This document shows positions 45,719 through 54,856 of a stretch of DNA of 64,000 bases, piece after piece. The stretch is taken from assembly GCF_024170165.1 (NCBI RefSeq), contig NZ_JALJXP010000017.1, positions 62,001-126,000 of the forward strand, given 5' to 3'. The position numbers were made by a program, and so were the translations under genes. The first letter of the stretch is position 1, and every line of letters begins with the position of its first letter. The notes under the pieces were generated by a model, which saw only the letters and a program-made list of their open reading frames with translations, searched no databases and was not told where the DNA came from. Origin of the DNA: Pseudomonas nitroreducens. Its GTDB lineage: Bacteria; Pseudomonadota; Gammaproteobacteria; Pseudomonadales; Pseudomonadaceae.

Positions 45719-47889
45719 GCCTCGAACTGGTCGATGTCCTTACCTACGTTCTCTATGCCCTGAAGTACCTGGCAATCATCCTCGCCGCGCTGATGTTCCT
45801 GCTCGGCCTGGATGACCTGTTCATCGACCTGGTGTACTGGGGCCGGGTGCTGGTGCGCCGCTTCCGTATCTACAACCGCTTCGACCGGGCCGACGAGGAG
45901 CGCCTCTTCGCCGCCCCGGAGAAGCCGCTGGCGATCATGGTGCCGGCCTGGAACGAGGTCGGCGTGGTGGGCGAGATGGCGCGCCTGGCGGCCTCCACCC
46001 TGGACTACGAGAACTACCAGATCTTCGTCGGCACCTACCCGAACGATCCGCAGACCCAGGCGGACGTGGACGCGGTGTGCCTGCACTACCCCAACGTGCA
46101 CAAGGTGGTCTGCGCGCGCCCCGGCCCCACCAGCAAGGCCGACTGTCTGAACAACATCATCGACGCCATCCTGCGCTTCGAGGCCGACGCCCGCATCGAA
46201 TTCTCCGGCTTCATCCTGCATGACGCCGAAGACGTCATCTCGCCGCTGGAACTGCGCCTGTTCAACTACCTGCTGCCGGCCAAGGACCTGATCCAGATCC
46301 CGGTCTACCCCTACGCCCCGGAATGGACCGGCTTCACCGCCGGCCACTACGTCGACGAGTTCGCCGAGAACCACGGCAAGGACGTGCCGGTGCGCGAGGC
46401 GCTGACCGGCCAGGTGCCCAGCGCCGGCGTCGGCACCTGCTTCAGCCGTCGCGCCATCGCCGCGCTGCTGGAAGACGGCGACGGCATCGCCTTCGATGTG
46501 CAGAGTCTCACCGAGGACTACGACATCGGCTTCCGCCTCAAGCAGAAGGGCATGAAGTGCATCTTCGCCCGCTACTCCATCACCGACCCGCAGCTGGCGC
46601 TGAAGAGCGACTGGGTACCGGGCATGGACCGGCGCTTCTCCCAGGTCATCTGCGTGCGCGAACACTTTCCGCGCACCTGGCAGCACGCCATCCGGCAGAA
46701 GTCCCGATGGATCACCGGGATCGTTTTCCAGGGCACGCGCAACCTGGGCTGGAGCAGCAAGGGCATGCTCAATTACTTCCTCTGGCGCGACCGCCGCGGG
46801 CTGATCGCCTACCTGCTGAGCTTCCTGGTCAACCTGCTGTTCCTGGTGCTGATCACCATGTGGCTGATCACCAGCCTGTCACCCAACGCCTGGCGCTTTC
46901 CGTCGATCCTCGAGGGCAGCCAGTTGCTGGTGGTCCTGCTGTTCCTCAACGGTCTGATGCTGCTCAACCGGCTGTTCCAGCGCTTCTGGTTCGTCACCCG
47001 TTTCTACGGCATCTTCGAGGGGCTGCTGTCGGCGCCGCGGATGATGTGGAGCAACTTCGTCAACTTCTTCGCCAACCTGCGCGCGCTCAAACAGGTGATG
47101 GAGATGGGCGATTCGCGCCGGGTCGCCTGGGACAAGACCACCCACGAATTCCCCGCCCTCGCCGGCCCACAGCGCACGCCGCTGGGCCAGCGCCTGATCG
47201 AGCAGGGACTGATCACCGAAGCACAGCTGCAATCGGCGCTGACCAGCCCGATCCGCCGCCGCCTGGGCCGCGAGCTGCTGCTGCGCGAGCTGATCACCAG
47301 CACCCAGCTGGTGGCCACCCTCGCCGAAGAACTGGGCGAGGAATGGGCGCCGCTCAACCCCTTCACCCTCGATGAGAAACTGATCGCAGCACTGCCGCGC
47401 AAGCTGGCGCTGCGCTATGCGGTTCTGCCGGTGGCCATCGAGGGCAACACCCTGGTTCTGGCCAGCGAGCAGCAGATCAGCCAGGTTTCCCTCGGCGCCA
47501 TCAGCCGCCATCTGAAACGCCCCGTGCGTGGCGTCCTGGCGCCCCAGGGTCGGGTGACCCTCGGCCTGCGCTCCTGGTATGGCGGGCGTAATCAGAGCGA
47601 GGAAACCCGCACCATCCTCGAGGTACTGAAACAGCACCAGGGCGACGAAACCCTGATGGAGCGCATCTGCGGCCACCTGGTGATGTTCGGCACCCTGCTG
47701 CAGGTACGCGGCATGGTCCCGCCAAGTCTGTTCAACCAGGCCCTGATCGACTTCGATCCCGAACAGGACTCCCTCGGCGAACACCTGATCAAGCGCGGCA
47801 TGATCACCCAGCAGGTGCTCGAGGAAGCGCTCAAGGAACAGGCCAGCGAACAGCACGAGGCCTATCGCATTGCCCGGGAGGCCGTGTGA
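45715..47889 (+). CDS. nfrB: NfrB-like inner-membrane glycosyltransferase with c-di-GMP-binding domain
   Basis: A 724-residue protein like E. coli NfrB (phage N4 adsorption protein B). An N-terminal helix (about 10-35) is followed by a GT2 domain: PLAIMVPAWNEVGVVGEM (about 71-88), HDAEDVISP (about 169-177) as the D-x-D element, SLTEDYDIGFRL (about 264-275) and RQKSRWITGI (about 326-335). Two to three membrane helices lie at about 360-460. The C-terminus has MshEN/GspE-N type motifs: PLGQRLIEQGLITEAQLQSAL, RRLGRELLLRELITSTQL, and SLGEHLIKRGMITQQVLEEALKEQ (about 686-709). In E. coli NfrB this region binds c-di-GMP. It is translationally coupled to wecB and nfrA by 4-bp overlaps. Confidence 0.9.
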   Translation: MSLELVDVLTYVLYALKYLAIILAALMFLLGLDDLFIDLVYWGRVLVRRFRIYNRFDRADEERLFAAPEKPLAIMVPAWNEVGVVGEMARLAASTLDYENYQIFVGTYPNDPQTQADVDAVCLHYPNVHKVVCARPGPTSKADCLNNIIDAILRFEADARIEFSGFILHDAEDVISPLELRLFNYLLPAKDLIQIPVYPYAPEWTGFTAGHYVDEFAENHGKDVPVREALTGQVPSAGVGTCFSRRAIAALLEDGDGIAFDVQSLTEDYDIGFRLKQKGMKCIFARYSITDPQLALKSDWVPGMDRRFSQVICVREHFPRTWQHAIRQKSRWITGIVFQGTRNLGWSSKGMLNYFLWRDRRGLIAYLLSFLVNLLFLVLITMWLITSLSPNAWRFPSILEGSQLLVVLLFLNGLMLLNRLFQRFWFVTRFYGIFEGLLSAPRMMWSNFVNFFANLRALKQVMEMGDSRRVAWDKTTHEFPALAGPQRTPLGQRLIEQGLITEAQLQSALTSPIRRRLGRELLLRELITSTQLVATLAEELGEEWAPLNPFTLDEKLIAALPRKLALRYAVLPVAIEGNTLVLASEQQISQVSLGAISRHLKRPVRGVLAPQGRVTLGLRSWYGGRNQSEETRTILEVLKQHQGDETLMERICGHLVMFGTLLQVRGMVPPSLFNQALIDFDPEQDSLGEHLIKRGMITQQVLEEALKEQASEQHEAYRIAREAV

Positions 47890-50800
47890 AACCGCAACAA
47901 CCCCTGCTTTACGGCCTGATCCTGGCGAGCATCGCCGCCCCGCTGGCGCAGGCCGCCGATGACCAGCTCACGGAGTTCCAGCGCTTCCGCAGCTTCCCCT
48001 ACCTCGACAAGGGCTACAAGGAAGCGAAGAAGAGCAACTGGGCGGAAGTCGAACGCCTGATGCGCCACCTGCTCGACCGCGTCCCGAACAACACAGAGGC
48101 ACGCTCACTGCTGATCCAGTCCCTGGCCAAGCAGCAGCGTTTCGACGATGCCGAGAAGGAAGCCCAGGCACTGGCCGGCACCGATGCCGGCGCACAGGCC
48201 CTGACCGAACTGCGCCTGGACCTGATCGAGAACGGCCCGCCCCCCGAAGCCCAGGTCAACCAGTGGCTGGCCCATGCCGACGCCAACGCGCGCGTGCGCC
48301 TGTGGCAGGCCTACAGCCTCAAGCTTGGCCAGACCCAGGGCGCCGCCAGGGCGCTGGAATGGCTCGGCACCGTGCCGCCGGGCAGCGATGGCCGCGTCCT
48401 GCGCGAGGCCCGCGCCAACTGGGCTGAGCAACTGCGCGACTGGGACACCACCATCGCCCAGCTGGCACCGCTGGCCGCCACCCATCAGCTCTCCGCGGAC
48501 GACTGGCGCCGCCTGGCCAATGCGTACGCCCAGCGCCTGGAGGAAAAGCCGCTGGAGCAGTTGATCCAGCAGGCGCCCGACGCCAACGCCGCGCGCCAGG
48601 CAAGGCTGGCGATCATCGACCGCGCCATCGCCGTCGAGCAGACCGAAGTCGCCAAGCGCTGGTTGCTCACCCTGCCGGAGCAGGACCGCAATGACCCGAC
48701 ACGCCAGGCGCAACTGCTGGAGGTCGCCCGCGACAGCGCCGACACCTCGCTGGTCGCCAGGCTCAGTGACCAGCAGAACAGGCCATGCCTGGAAACCACC
48801 GAATGGCTGTCACACCACGACCAGGCGGCAGCGCTGGCTAAGCTGCAGCAGTGCAAACCGGCAGACGATCCGAAGACCTGGCTGGTACTGGCCCAGCGCC
48901 TGGACGCCACCGAGCTGCTGGAGAACACCCGGCTGCCCGAACCCTGGGACACCGCCCGGCGCGACCAACTGGTGGACTCCTGGCGACGCCAGGGGCGCAC
49001 CGATCTGGCGCTGGCCTGGCTATCGCGCCAACCACAGACACCCGACACCGTGCGCCAGCGTGCCGAGCTTCTGCAGGCCCGCGGTCGCACCGGCGAAGCC
49101 GCCGCGTTATGGGAGCAGCGCTACCGTCAGACCGGCGACCTCAAGGCGCTGGATCAGGCCAGCTACCTCGCCCTCAACGCCGGGCGCACCGAGCGCGCCA
49201 AGCAACTGCTGGAAAGCGCCTACGACCGCCGCGGGGGCAACCTGCCGCCCACGCTGCTGCAGCGCCTGGCCGGCATCCACGCACGCGGTGACACGCCTCT
49301 GGATGTCGCGCGCATCGAAGCCCTGTTGCCCAAAGCCGACCCCGTCTCGCGCGGCTACCTGCTCGGCCGCCTGGCCGAAGCCGGGCGCTGCGACGCCCTG
49401 CAGCGCTACCTGAGCCCCGACTCCAACACCCCCGGCGAGCTGCGTGCCCTGGGCCGCTGCTCCATGCCCGCGCGGCCCGGCGAAGCGGTGGTCTACTACC
49501 AGGCCGCCATCGCTCACGGCGACCAGCAAAGCCAGCTACCGCTGGCCTATGCACTGGAAGCCGCCGGCGACCCGGCCGGCGCCCTGCGCATCTTCAACAA
49601 CCTGCCGGCCGGCGAACTCAATGACAACGCCCGCCTGACCGCCAGCCGCGCGGCGCTGCTGAGCAACGACAATGCCGGCGCCGAGCGCTACTGGCAGCAG
49701 GCGAAGAAAGGCAGCGCGGACGACTGGGCACTGGGCGCCAACATTGCCGACGCCCGTGGCGATTACCCCGAAGCCCTTTCGCGGCACCGCGAAGCCCTGC
49801 AGCACCAGCCCAACGGCCAGCACTTCTACAACGCCGCCGGCAGTGCGCAGAAGGCTGGCGACAAGCAGCAGAGCAAGCTCTGGCTGGCCGAGGCGGTACG
49901 TCGCGAACCGAACAACCCGCGCTTCCGCGCCGACTACGGCATGCGCCTGGCCGGCACCGACACGCCGGAGGAGCGGCGCACCGCGATCCCCTACCTGGAG
50001 CGCGCCACCCGCGATTACCCCGAGGACTTCCGCCTGGGCGAAACCCTCGCCTGGCGCTATGACGAGGCCGAGGACAGCTTCGCCGCCCGCCGCGAACTGC
50101 GCCGGGTGATCGACCTGGAGCAGGACCCGGTCGCCGCCGACGACGAGTACGGCAGCCTGGAAGCCCGGCGCTTCCGCCAGCGCCGCGCACACCAGGTCAT
50201 GTCCCAGCGCGACAACCTGACCATCGCCAGCACCTGGTCGCCGGCGGGCGTCACCACGGTGCCGATCCTCAATGGTGACAACCAGACCGGCAACCGTCGC
50301 CGCGCGCAATCGCAGAACCTGCAGACCTTCATCTGGGACCACGCGCTGGGCGAGGAACCGACTCGCAACGGCAGCACTCTCTCGGTGTATGGCCGGGCGA
50401 TCGCCGGCAACGAAGGACGCAAGCAGTACACCCAGACCCTCGCCGCGGGCTTCGGCCTGCGCTACAAGCCCTTCGGCGACTACAACCTCAACCTCTACAG
50501 CGAGCTGTACAAGCAGAACACCGTGAAGGACGACGGCGATTCCGACTACGCCTTCGACGGCATCCGCCTGCACGAGATCGGCACCCCCGAGAAGTTCGAG
50601 CGCTACGTGCGCCAGCGCGACAAGTACGGCCAGACCTCCACCGACTTCCTGCTGCGCGCCACCGCTTCCTTCCTCGACCAGGGCGAGTACCGCAACGACT
50701 GGCGCGTGGACGAAAATGACTGGGACGAGCGCTTCCTCTACACCGACTTCGCCTGGTGGACCCACGCCGGCGACCATCAGTGGACCTCGCGCTACCAGCA

Positions 50801-51068
50801 GGGCCACACCTGGAAGCTGCCGGTGGACTCGCCGCAGACGATCATGCCGTACGGCTTTGCCGAGTTCTCCACGCAGGACCCGAGCAACGACTGGCGCCAG
50901 GACCTGCGCAGCGGCGTCGGCCTGCGCTGGCAGTACTGGTATGGCGAGGATCGCTACAACGCCTACCGCGCCCACGTCACGGTGCGCACCGAGTACCAGG
51001 TGGGCATGGCGGGCAATCTCTATGAACAGGCCAACGGCTGGCTGGTGGGACTCGAGGTGAACTTCTGA
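47886..51068 (+). CDS. nfrA: NfrA-like TPR / outer-membrane barrel secretin for the glycan
   Basis: A 1060-residue exported protein with a signal peptide (cleavage near AQA-ADDQ). About 700 residues of TPR-like helical repeats follow (YKEAKKSNWAEVERLMRHLLDRVPNNTEARSLLIQSLAKQQRF and many more). The C-terminal third looks like a beta barrel rich in Tyr/Trp and ends GLEVNF with terminal Phe. This matches the plan of NfrA, the outer-membrane receptor for phage N4, and of exopolysaccharide exporters such as PgaA and BcsC. It starts at GTG 47886, overlapping the nfrB stop by 4 bp. It probably exports the polymer made by NfrB. Confidence 0.88.
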   Translation: MKPQQPLLYGLILASIAAPLAQAADDQLTEFQRFRSFPYLDKGYKEAKKSNWAEVERLMRHLLDRVPNNTEARSLLIQSLAKQQRFDDAEKEAQALAGTDAGAQALTELRLDLIENGPPPEAQVNQWLAHADANARVRLWQAYSLKLGQTQGAARALEWLGTVPPGSDGRVLREARANWAEQLRDWDTTIAQLAPLAATHQLSADDWRRLANAYAQRLEEKPLEQLIQQAPDANAARQARLAIIDRAIAVEQTEVAKRWLLTLPEQDRNDPTRQAQLLEVARDSADTSLVARLSDQQNRPCLETTEWLSHHDQAAALAKLQQCKPADDPKTWLVLAQRLDATELLENTRLPEPWDTARRDQLVDSWRRQGRTDLALAWLSRQPQTPDTVRQRAELLQARGRTGEAAALWEQRYRQTGDLKALDQASYLALNAGRTERAKQLLESAYDRRGGNLPPTLLQRLAGIHARGDTPLDVARIEALLPKADPVSRGYLLGRLAEAGRCDALQRYLSPDSNTPGELRALGRCSMPARPGEAVVYYQAAIAHGDQQSQLPLAYALEAAGDPAGALRIFNNLPAGELNDNARLTASRAALLSNDNAGAERYWQQAKKGSADDWALGANIADARGDYPEALSRHREALQHQPNGQHFYNAAGSAQKAGDKQQSKLWLAEAVRREPNNPRFRADYGMRLAGTDTPEERRTAIPYLERATRDYPEDFRLGETLAWRYDEAEDSFAARRELRRVIDLEQDPVAADDEYGSLEARRFRQRRAHQVMSQRDNLTIASTWSPAGVTTVPILNGDNQTGNRRRAQSQNLQTFIWDHALGEEPTRNGSTLSVYGRAIAGNEGRKQYTQTLAAGFGLRYKPFGDYNLNLYSELYKQNTVKDDGDSDYAFDGIRLHEIGTPEKFERYVRQRDKYGQTSTDFLLRATASFLDQGEYRNDWRVDENDWDERFLYTDFAWWTHAGDHQWTSRYQQGHTWKLPVDSPQTIMPYGFAEFSTQDPSNDWRQDLRSGVGLRWQYWYGEDRYNAYRAHVTVRTEYQVGMAGNLYEQANGWLVGLEVNF

Positions 51069-51943
51069 TGCGCCGCCTGATGTTCGCCCTCGTCCTGCTC
51101 TGCTCCGCCGTCGCGGCAAGCGCCGACGACCGTCTCTTCTACCAGCCACTGAATGCCGATGCCGCGCTGAGCGATGCTCAGTGGCAGCAGATCTGGCGCG
51201 CCAGCGCGGCCCAGGGAGCAAAGACCCTGATCGTGCAATGGACCGCCTATGGCGACTCCGACTTCGGCGGCGCCAACGGCTGGCTCGCACGCTCCCTGAA
51301 AAGCGCCCACGACAATGGCCTGCAACTGGTCCTCGGCCTGTACATGGACCCGGCCTACTACCAGCGCCAGAGCGAGCTGGACACGCCCGGCCTGGAGGCC
51401 TACTGGCAGCATCAACTGGGCCGCTCCCTGGCACAGCAACGGCAGGTGAGCGAGCAGTGGAAACTGCCCGTCGCCGCCTGGTATCTGCCGATGGAGCTGG
51501 ACGACTGGCACTACCAGGCCATCGAACGCCGCCAGGCCCTGCAACACCAGCTGAAGGACTTCGCCAACCAGCTGAAGGCGCCGCTGCAACTCAGCGCCTT
51601 CTCCGGCGGCAAGCTCGCGCCACAGGTGTATGGCGACTGGCTGGGCCAGATCGCCGGGCTCGGCGTGCAGGTCTGGTGGCAGGACGGCGCCGGCACCGGC
51701 GCGCTACCTGAACGCGTACGCCTGGCCTATGCCGCCGCGTTGCCTTGTTCGGTCGGCATCGTCCGCGAAGCCTTCCGCCAGACCAGCGCCGCTGGCCAGC
51801 CCTTCCGCGCCGAGCCTGCCGCGCCATCCAATGCATCCACCGGCTGCCACGCCAGTGCCGTGTTCGAGGTGCGCTACCGACCCTGGGGCAAGCTGCTGCT
51901 GGACAACCAGCGCGCCCATCCCGGCGGCGCCGCGACTCCCTGA
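51068..51943 (+). CDS. Secreted DUF4434-family protein, possible glycan hydrolase
   Basis: A 291-residue protein with a signal peptide (cleavage near AASA-DD) and DUF4434-type TIM-barrel features: QWQQIWRASAAQGAKTLIVQWTAYGD, LQLVLGLYMDPAYYQ, VAAWYLPMELDDWHYQ and VQVWWQDGAGTGA. Acidic residues in MELDDW could be catalytic. ATG 51068 overlaps the nfrA stop (TGATG). In polysaccharide operons a periplasmic hydrolase or deacetylase often accompanies the synthase, and I infer that role. E. coli has a gene of similar size, ybcH, in its nfr operon; whether it is homologous needs a profile search. Confidence 0.78.
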   Translation: MRRLMFALVLLCSAVAASADDRLFYQPLNADAALSDAQWQQIWRASAAQGAKTLIVQWTAYGDSDFGGANGWLARSLKSAHDNGLQLVLGLYMDPAYYQRQSELDTPGLEAYWQHQLGRSLAQQRQVSEQWKLPVAAWYLPMELDDWHYQAIERRQALQHQLKDFANQLKAPLQLSAFSGGKLAPQVYGDWLGQIAGLGVQVWWQDGAGTGALPERVRLAYAAALPCSVGIVREAFRQTSAAGQPFRAEPAAPSNASTGCHASAVFEVRYRPWGKLLLDNQRAHPGGAATP

Positions 51944-52038
51944 AACAGCCCGCACCCGATGCCCGCCGCACGCTAGCGCGGCGGGCATCGGCTTGGGCTA
52001 TGCTCGCGCGAGCGACCCACACGCGCACAGGGCGGTTC

Positions 52039-53106
52039 ATGTTCAAGACGATTGAATCCGAAATTCTCAAGCAAAGCGTTCCGGCCGGGATCAGGGCCGA
52101 ATTCCTCCAGCATGATTTCGAACGACTCCACGGGCTCAGCCTGCTGATCTTCGCCCTGAGCGCCGCCATGTGGCTGCTCTTCGACCTGATCGTCAGTTTC
52201 CAGGCCGGCCAGGGCTTCACCTATGTCTCGGTGCTCTTCCTCGGCGTGTTCTTCCTCATCACCGTGCTGGCCAGCTTCGTGCGCAAGGCGGCGCACTTCT
52301 ACTGGCTCAACCTGGCCTTCGTGATCACCTTCAGCCTGGGCGCGCGCCTGGTGATCGATGGCCTGCCGGAGCCACTGCGTCCGGCCTGGCTGGTGATCGC
52401 CGCCGCCACGGTGCTCTACAGCGCCACCGCGATGCCACTGAACCCTGTCGCCTTCTATTGCGTGCTGGCAGTGACCTGGATCGTCCTCAACCCGCTGCTG
52501 GGCGACGTGCCGGCGCTGGATGCGCGGCGCAGCATGCTGGTCTGCTACCCGCTGTTCATCAGCGCACTGTCGGTCTACATCTTCAACCACCTGAGCAAGG
52601 CCAAGCTGTACAACTACGCCATGGCCCGGCTGCTGCTGGACCAGGCCTACCTCGACATGCTCACCGGCATCCCCAACCGCCGCTCCTTCATGACCCGCGT
52701 CGGCCAGCGCCTGGGAAGCGACGGCGAGCAGCGCTACCTGGCGATGATCGACATCGACCACTTCAAACGGGTCAACGACACCTACGGGCACGACATCGGC
52801 GATGAAGTACTGACCCGCGTCGCACGAGCCATCAAGGACGAAATGCAGGACTTCGAGTTCGCCCGCCTGGGCGGCGAGGAGTTCGGCCTGTACCTGTGGG
52901 GGATCAGCGTGGAGGATGCGCAGTCACGGGTCGAGCAGTTGCGCCGCGTGACCGCCGAGTTGCCCGGCACCCCCAATGTCACCATCAGCCTGGGCCTGGC
53001 CCACCTCAGCGCCGACGGCACCCTCAGCCAGGCGCTGATCAAGGCCGACCAGGCGCTGTACGATGCCAAGCACAACGGGCGCAACCGGGTGACCTATTCG
53101 CCGTGA
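52039..53106 (+). CDS. Membrane-bound diguanylate cyclase (GGEEF)
   Basis: A 355-residue protein with about six transmembrane helices in the first 185 residues (a MASE-like sensor region with no recognised family) and a C-terminal GGDEF domain. The active-site motif is GGEEF at 278-282, with DIDHFKRVNDTYGHDIGDEVL (about 238-258) as the conserved metal/nucleotide block. The inhibitory I-site RxxD is absent: MQDF occupies that place. It is therefore predicted active and not feedback-inhibited. It lies 96 bp after the DUF4434 gene on the same strand and may supply c-di-GMP to the NfrB-like transferase. Confidence 0.9.
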   Translation: MFKTIESEILKQSVPAGIRAEFLQHDFERLHGLSLLIFALSAAMWLLFDLIVSFQAGQGFTYVSVLFLGVFFLITVLASFVRKAAHFYWLNLAFVITFSLGARLVIDGLPEPLRPAWLVIAAATVLYSATAMPLNPVAFYCVLAVTWIVLNPLLGDVPALDARRSMLVCYPLFISALSVYIFNHLSKAKLYNYAMARLLLDQAYLDMLTGIPNRRSFMTRVGQRLGSDGEQRYLAMIDIDHFKRVNDTYGHDIGDEVLTRVARAIKDEMQDFEFARLGGEEFGLYLWGISVEDAQSRVEQLRRVTAELPGTPNVTISLGLAHLSADGTLSQALIKADQALYDAKHNGRNRVTYSP

Positions 53107-53126
53107 CGGCCACCCTGGCCAGAAAC

Positions 53127-53152
53127 AGAAAAGGCCCGCAGATGCGGGCCTT
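53127..53152 (-). terminator. Terminator of tRNA-Arg(CCT), possibly shared with the cyclase gene
   Basis: Stem AAGGCCCGC/GCGGGCCTT with loop AGAT. The T-run follows on the minus strand (TTTTC), so it best serves the tRNA. It also lies 20 bp after the cyclase stop. Confidence 0.85.
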
Positions 53153-53159
53153 GGCGTGC

Positions 53160-53236
53160 TGGTGTCCCGGAGAGGGGTCGAACCTCCAACCTTCCCCTTA
53201 GGAGGGGGACGCTCTATCCAATTGAGCTACCGGGAC
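53160..53236 (-). tRNA. tRNA-Arg (anticodon CCT)
   Basis: The 77-nt gene includes an encoded CCA end. Acceptor stem GTCCCGG/CCGGGAC, anticodon loop CTCCTAA with CCT, and T-loop GGTTCGACCC are visible on the minus strand. Confidence 0.97.
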
Positions 53237-53328
53237 AATCGGGTCGGCATGTTAACCACCGACAAGCGATTTGTCATGCCACCGCCACCGGCGCGGTCCA
53301 TAATTTTGCCGTCAGCCGGAGAATCACC

Positions 53329-53805
53329 ATGACCACAGACGACGGCGCCCTGCCCGATTCCCCCTTCGCCACCTTCGATGTGCGCGTCGCCACGGCCGAG
53401 GATGCGGCGTCCCTCGCTCCGCTGCTGCAGCAACTGGGTGCGCGCGATCCGCTACCCGATACCGCCCTGCTCGCGCTCGCCCTGAGCAACCAGCAGCCCT
53501 CGCGGGTGACGCTGATCGCCGAGCGCGACGGAGCCTTGCTCGGCACCTGCACCCTGCACCTGATCGAACACATCGCCCACGGCTTTGCCCGCTCGGCGAT
53601 CCTCGAGGACATGGTGGTGGACAGCCGCGCACGCGGCCAGGGCATCGGCCAGGCACTGATCGGCCGGGCCGTGGAATGGGCGCGGGACTGGAAGTGCTAC
53701 AAGCTGGCGCTCTCCAGTCATCAGGACCGGGAAATGGCGCACCGATTCTATGCGGCGATGGGCTTCGCGCCCCATGGCGTCAGCCTGTCGCTGAGCCTGG
53801 ACTGA
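53329..53805 (+). CDS. GNAT-family N-acetyltransferase
   Basis: A 158-residue acetyltransferase of the GNAT fold. The acetyl-CoA-binding motif A is ILEDMVVDSRARGQGIGQALIGRAVEWAR (about 88-116), and a C-terminal DREMAHRFYAAMGF is typical. The first 18 residues look disordered. The substrate is unknown. It is convergent with phnN, only 2 bp from its stop. PhnO-like aminoalkylphosphonate acetylation is conceivable from this neighbour, but no other phn gene is present. Confidence 0.88.
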   Translation: MTTDDGALPDSPFATFDVRVATAEDAASLAPLLQQLGARDPLPDTALLALALSNQQPSRVTLIAERDGALLGTCTLHLIEHIAHGFARSAILEDMVVDSRARGQGIGQALIGRAVEWARDWKCYKLALSSHQDREMAHRFYAAMGFAPHGVSLSLSLD

Positions 53806-53807
53806 CC

Positions 53808-54371
53808 TCAGCTGGCCTGGGCGTCCGGCGGGGCGAGCAGGTCCAGCAGGTGGCCGACCGTGACATCCAGCGACACCGAGTTGTCCAGCTCCACCAGCGG
53901 CCCGGGCAGGCCATCGGCGAAGTGCGCATTGCGCGCCAGGCGCTCCTCGATTTCCGCCAGCGTCTCCCGCCCGCGCTTGAGCAGGCGCTGGCGCAGTACC
54001 TGCGCATCGACCTTCAGCAGCACCGCGATCAGCCGCGGATAACGACGCCGAGCCTCGGGCAGGTACTTGCGCGAACCATTGACCAGCACGTCATGGCCGG
54101 CGGCGAGCCAGTCGTCCATCTCGCGGGGAATGCCGTAATGCAGGCCATTGGCGCGCCAGCTCATGGCAAAGGCCCCGGAGCGCTCCAGATCGGTGAATTC
54201 GTCGACGCTCACCGAATGCGCCTCTTCACCCCGCGCCTCGGCGGAACGGGTGATGACGCGCCGGACTATCCGGCAATCCATCGCGGCCAGCGGAGCGCTG
54301 GCGGCCTGCAACACGCTGTCCTTGCCGGAACCCGAAGGGCCCATCAGGAAAATCAGTCTGCCTGGGGTCAT
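53808..54371 (-). CDS. phnN: Ribose 1,5-bisphosphate phosphokinase PhnN
   Basis: PhnN phosphorylates ribose 1,5-bisphosphate to PRPP. The 187-residue P-loop kinase has Walker A GPSGSGKD at 11-18, then a guanylate-kinase-like plan with RRVITRSAEARGEEAHSVS, AMSWRANGLHYGIP and VLVNGSRKYLPEA, which are PhnN hallmarks. It stands alone, without C-P lyase genes in view, so it may serve PRPP salvage more generally. Confidence 0.9.
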   Translation of the reverse strand: MTPGRLIFLMGPSGSGKDSVLQAASAPLAAMDCRIVRRVITRSAEARGEEAHSVSVDEFTDLERSGAFAMSWRANGLHYGIPREMDDWLAAGHDVLVNGSRKYLPEARRRYPRLIAVLLKVDAQVLRQRLLKRGRETLAEIEERLARNAHFADGLPGPLVELDNSVSLDVTVGHLLDLLAPPDAQAS

Positions 54372-54856
54372 GAGACTCTCGGTGCGCCGGCGGCTCGGCG
54401 CTACTTCAATTCTGATCCGCGGGGCGGATAATACTCCGAGCCTTGTGCGATATCAGTGAAATCCCGATATCGATGCCCGCCCGCTCCCTCCGCTCCTGAC
54501 TCACCCCCAGCGCTGTGCCATCATGGCAATCCGCGACGAAGTGCCCTCATCAAGCCGCCCAACGGCAGGCAGGCGCTCGGTACATATCGACTACGCTGAC
54601 GGGAACGGGCACTTCGCCAGCTTTCCCTTCAATTCCCATCCAAAGAAGGGTCTGCCTAGGCGGTCTCATTTCGGACGATTGGTGCTGGCATTTAGCCTGC
54701 ACACGAGACACAATATGCCGAAGGTTTGACGTCAAGTTATTGAATATTTTTCAAAAGCTTTGACGACGCGCTGAACGGCCACTGGAAATCGCTGTCAAAG
54801 GGCCTGAACGAACGCTGACCCATGGCATCGGCCTCCCTGACTTACAGGTTTAAAGT
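54372..54856. other. Intergenic region upstream of amrZ, no convincing gene
   Basis: About 485 bp between phnN and amrZ. Small open frames here (for example 54523-54729, plus) lack family resemblance and a good ribosome-binding site. The right half is AT-rich (54715-54770), as expected for a promoter. Motifs such as CTGGCATTTAGCC (near 54686) and GGCCACTGG (near 54777) could be AmrZ sites, since AmrZ represses itself in P. aeruginosa, but this is speculative. Confidence 0.5.

Noticed and set aside
54523..54729. 68-codon plus-strand frame upstream of amrZ
   Set aside because: No ribosome-binding site or recognisable sequence, and it lies in a region expected to hold the amrZ control sequences.
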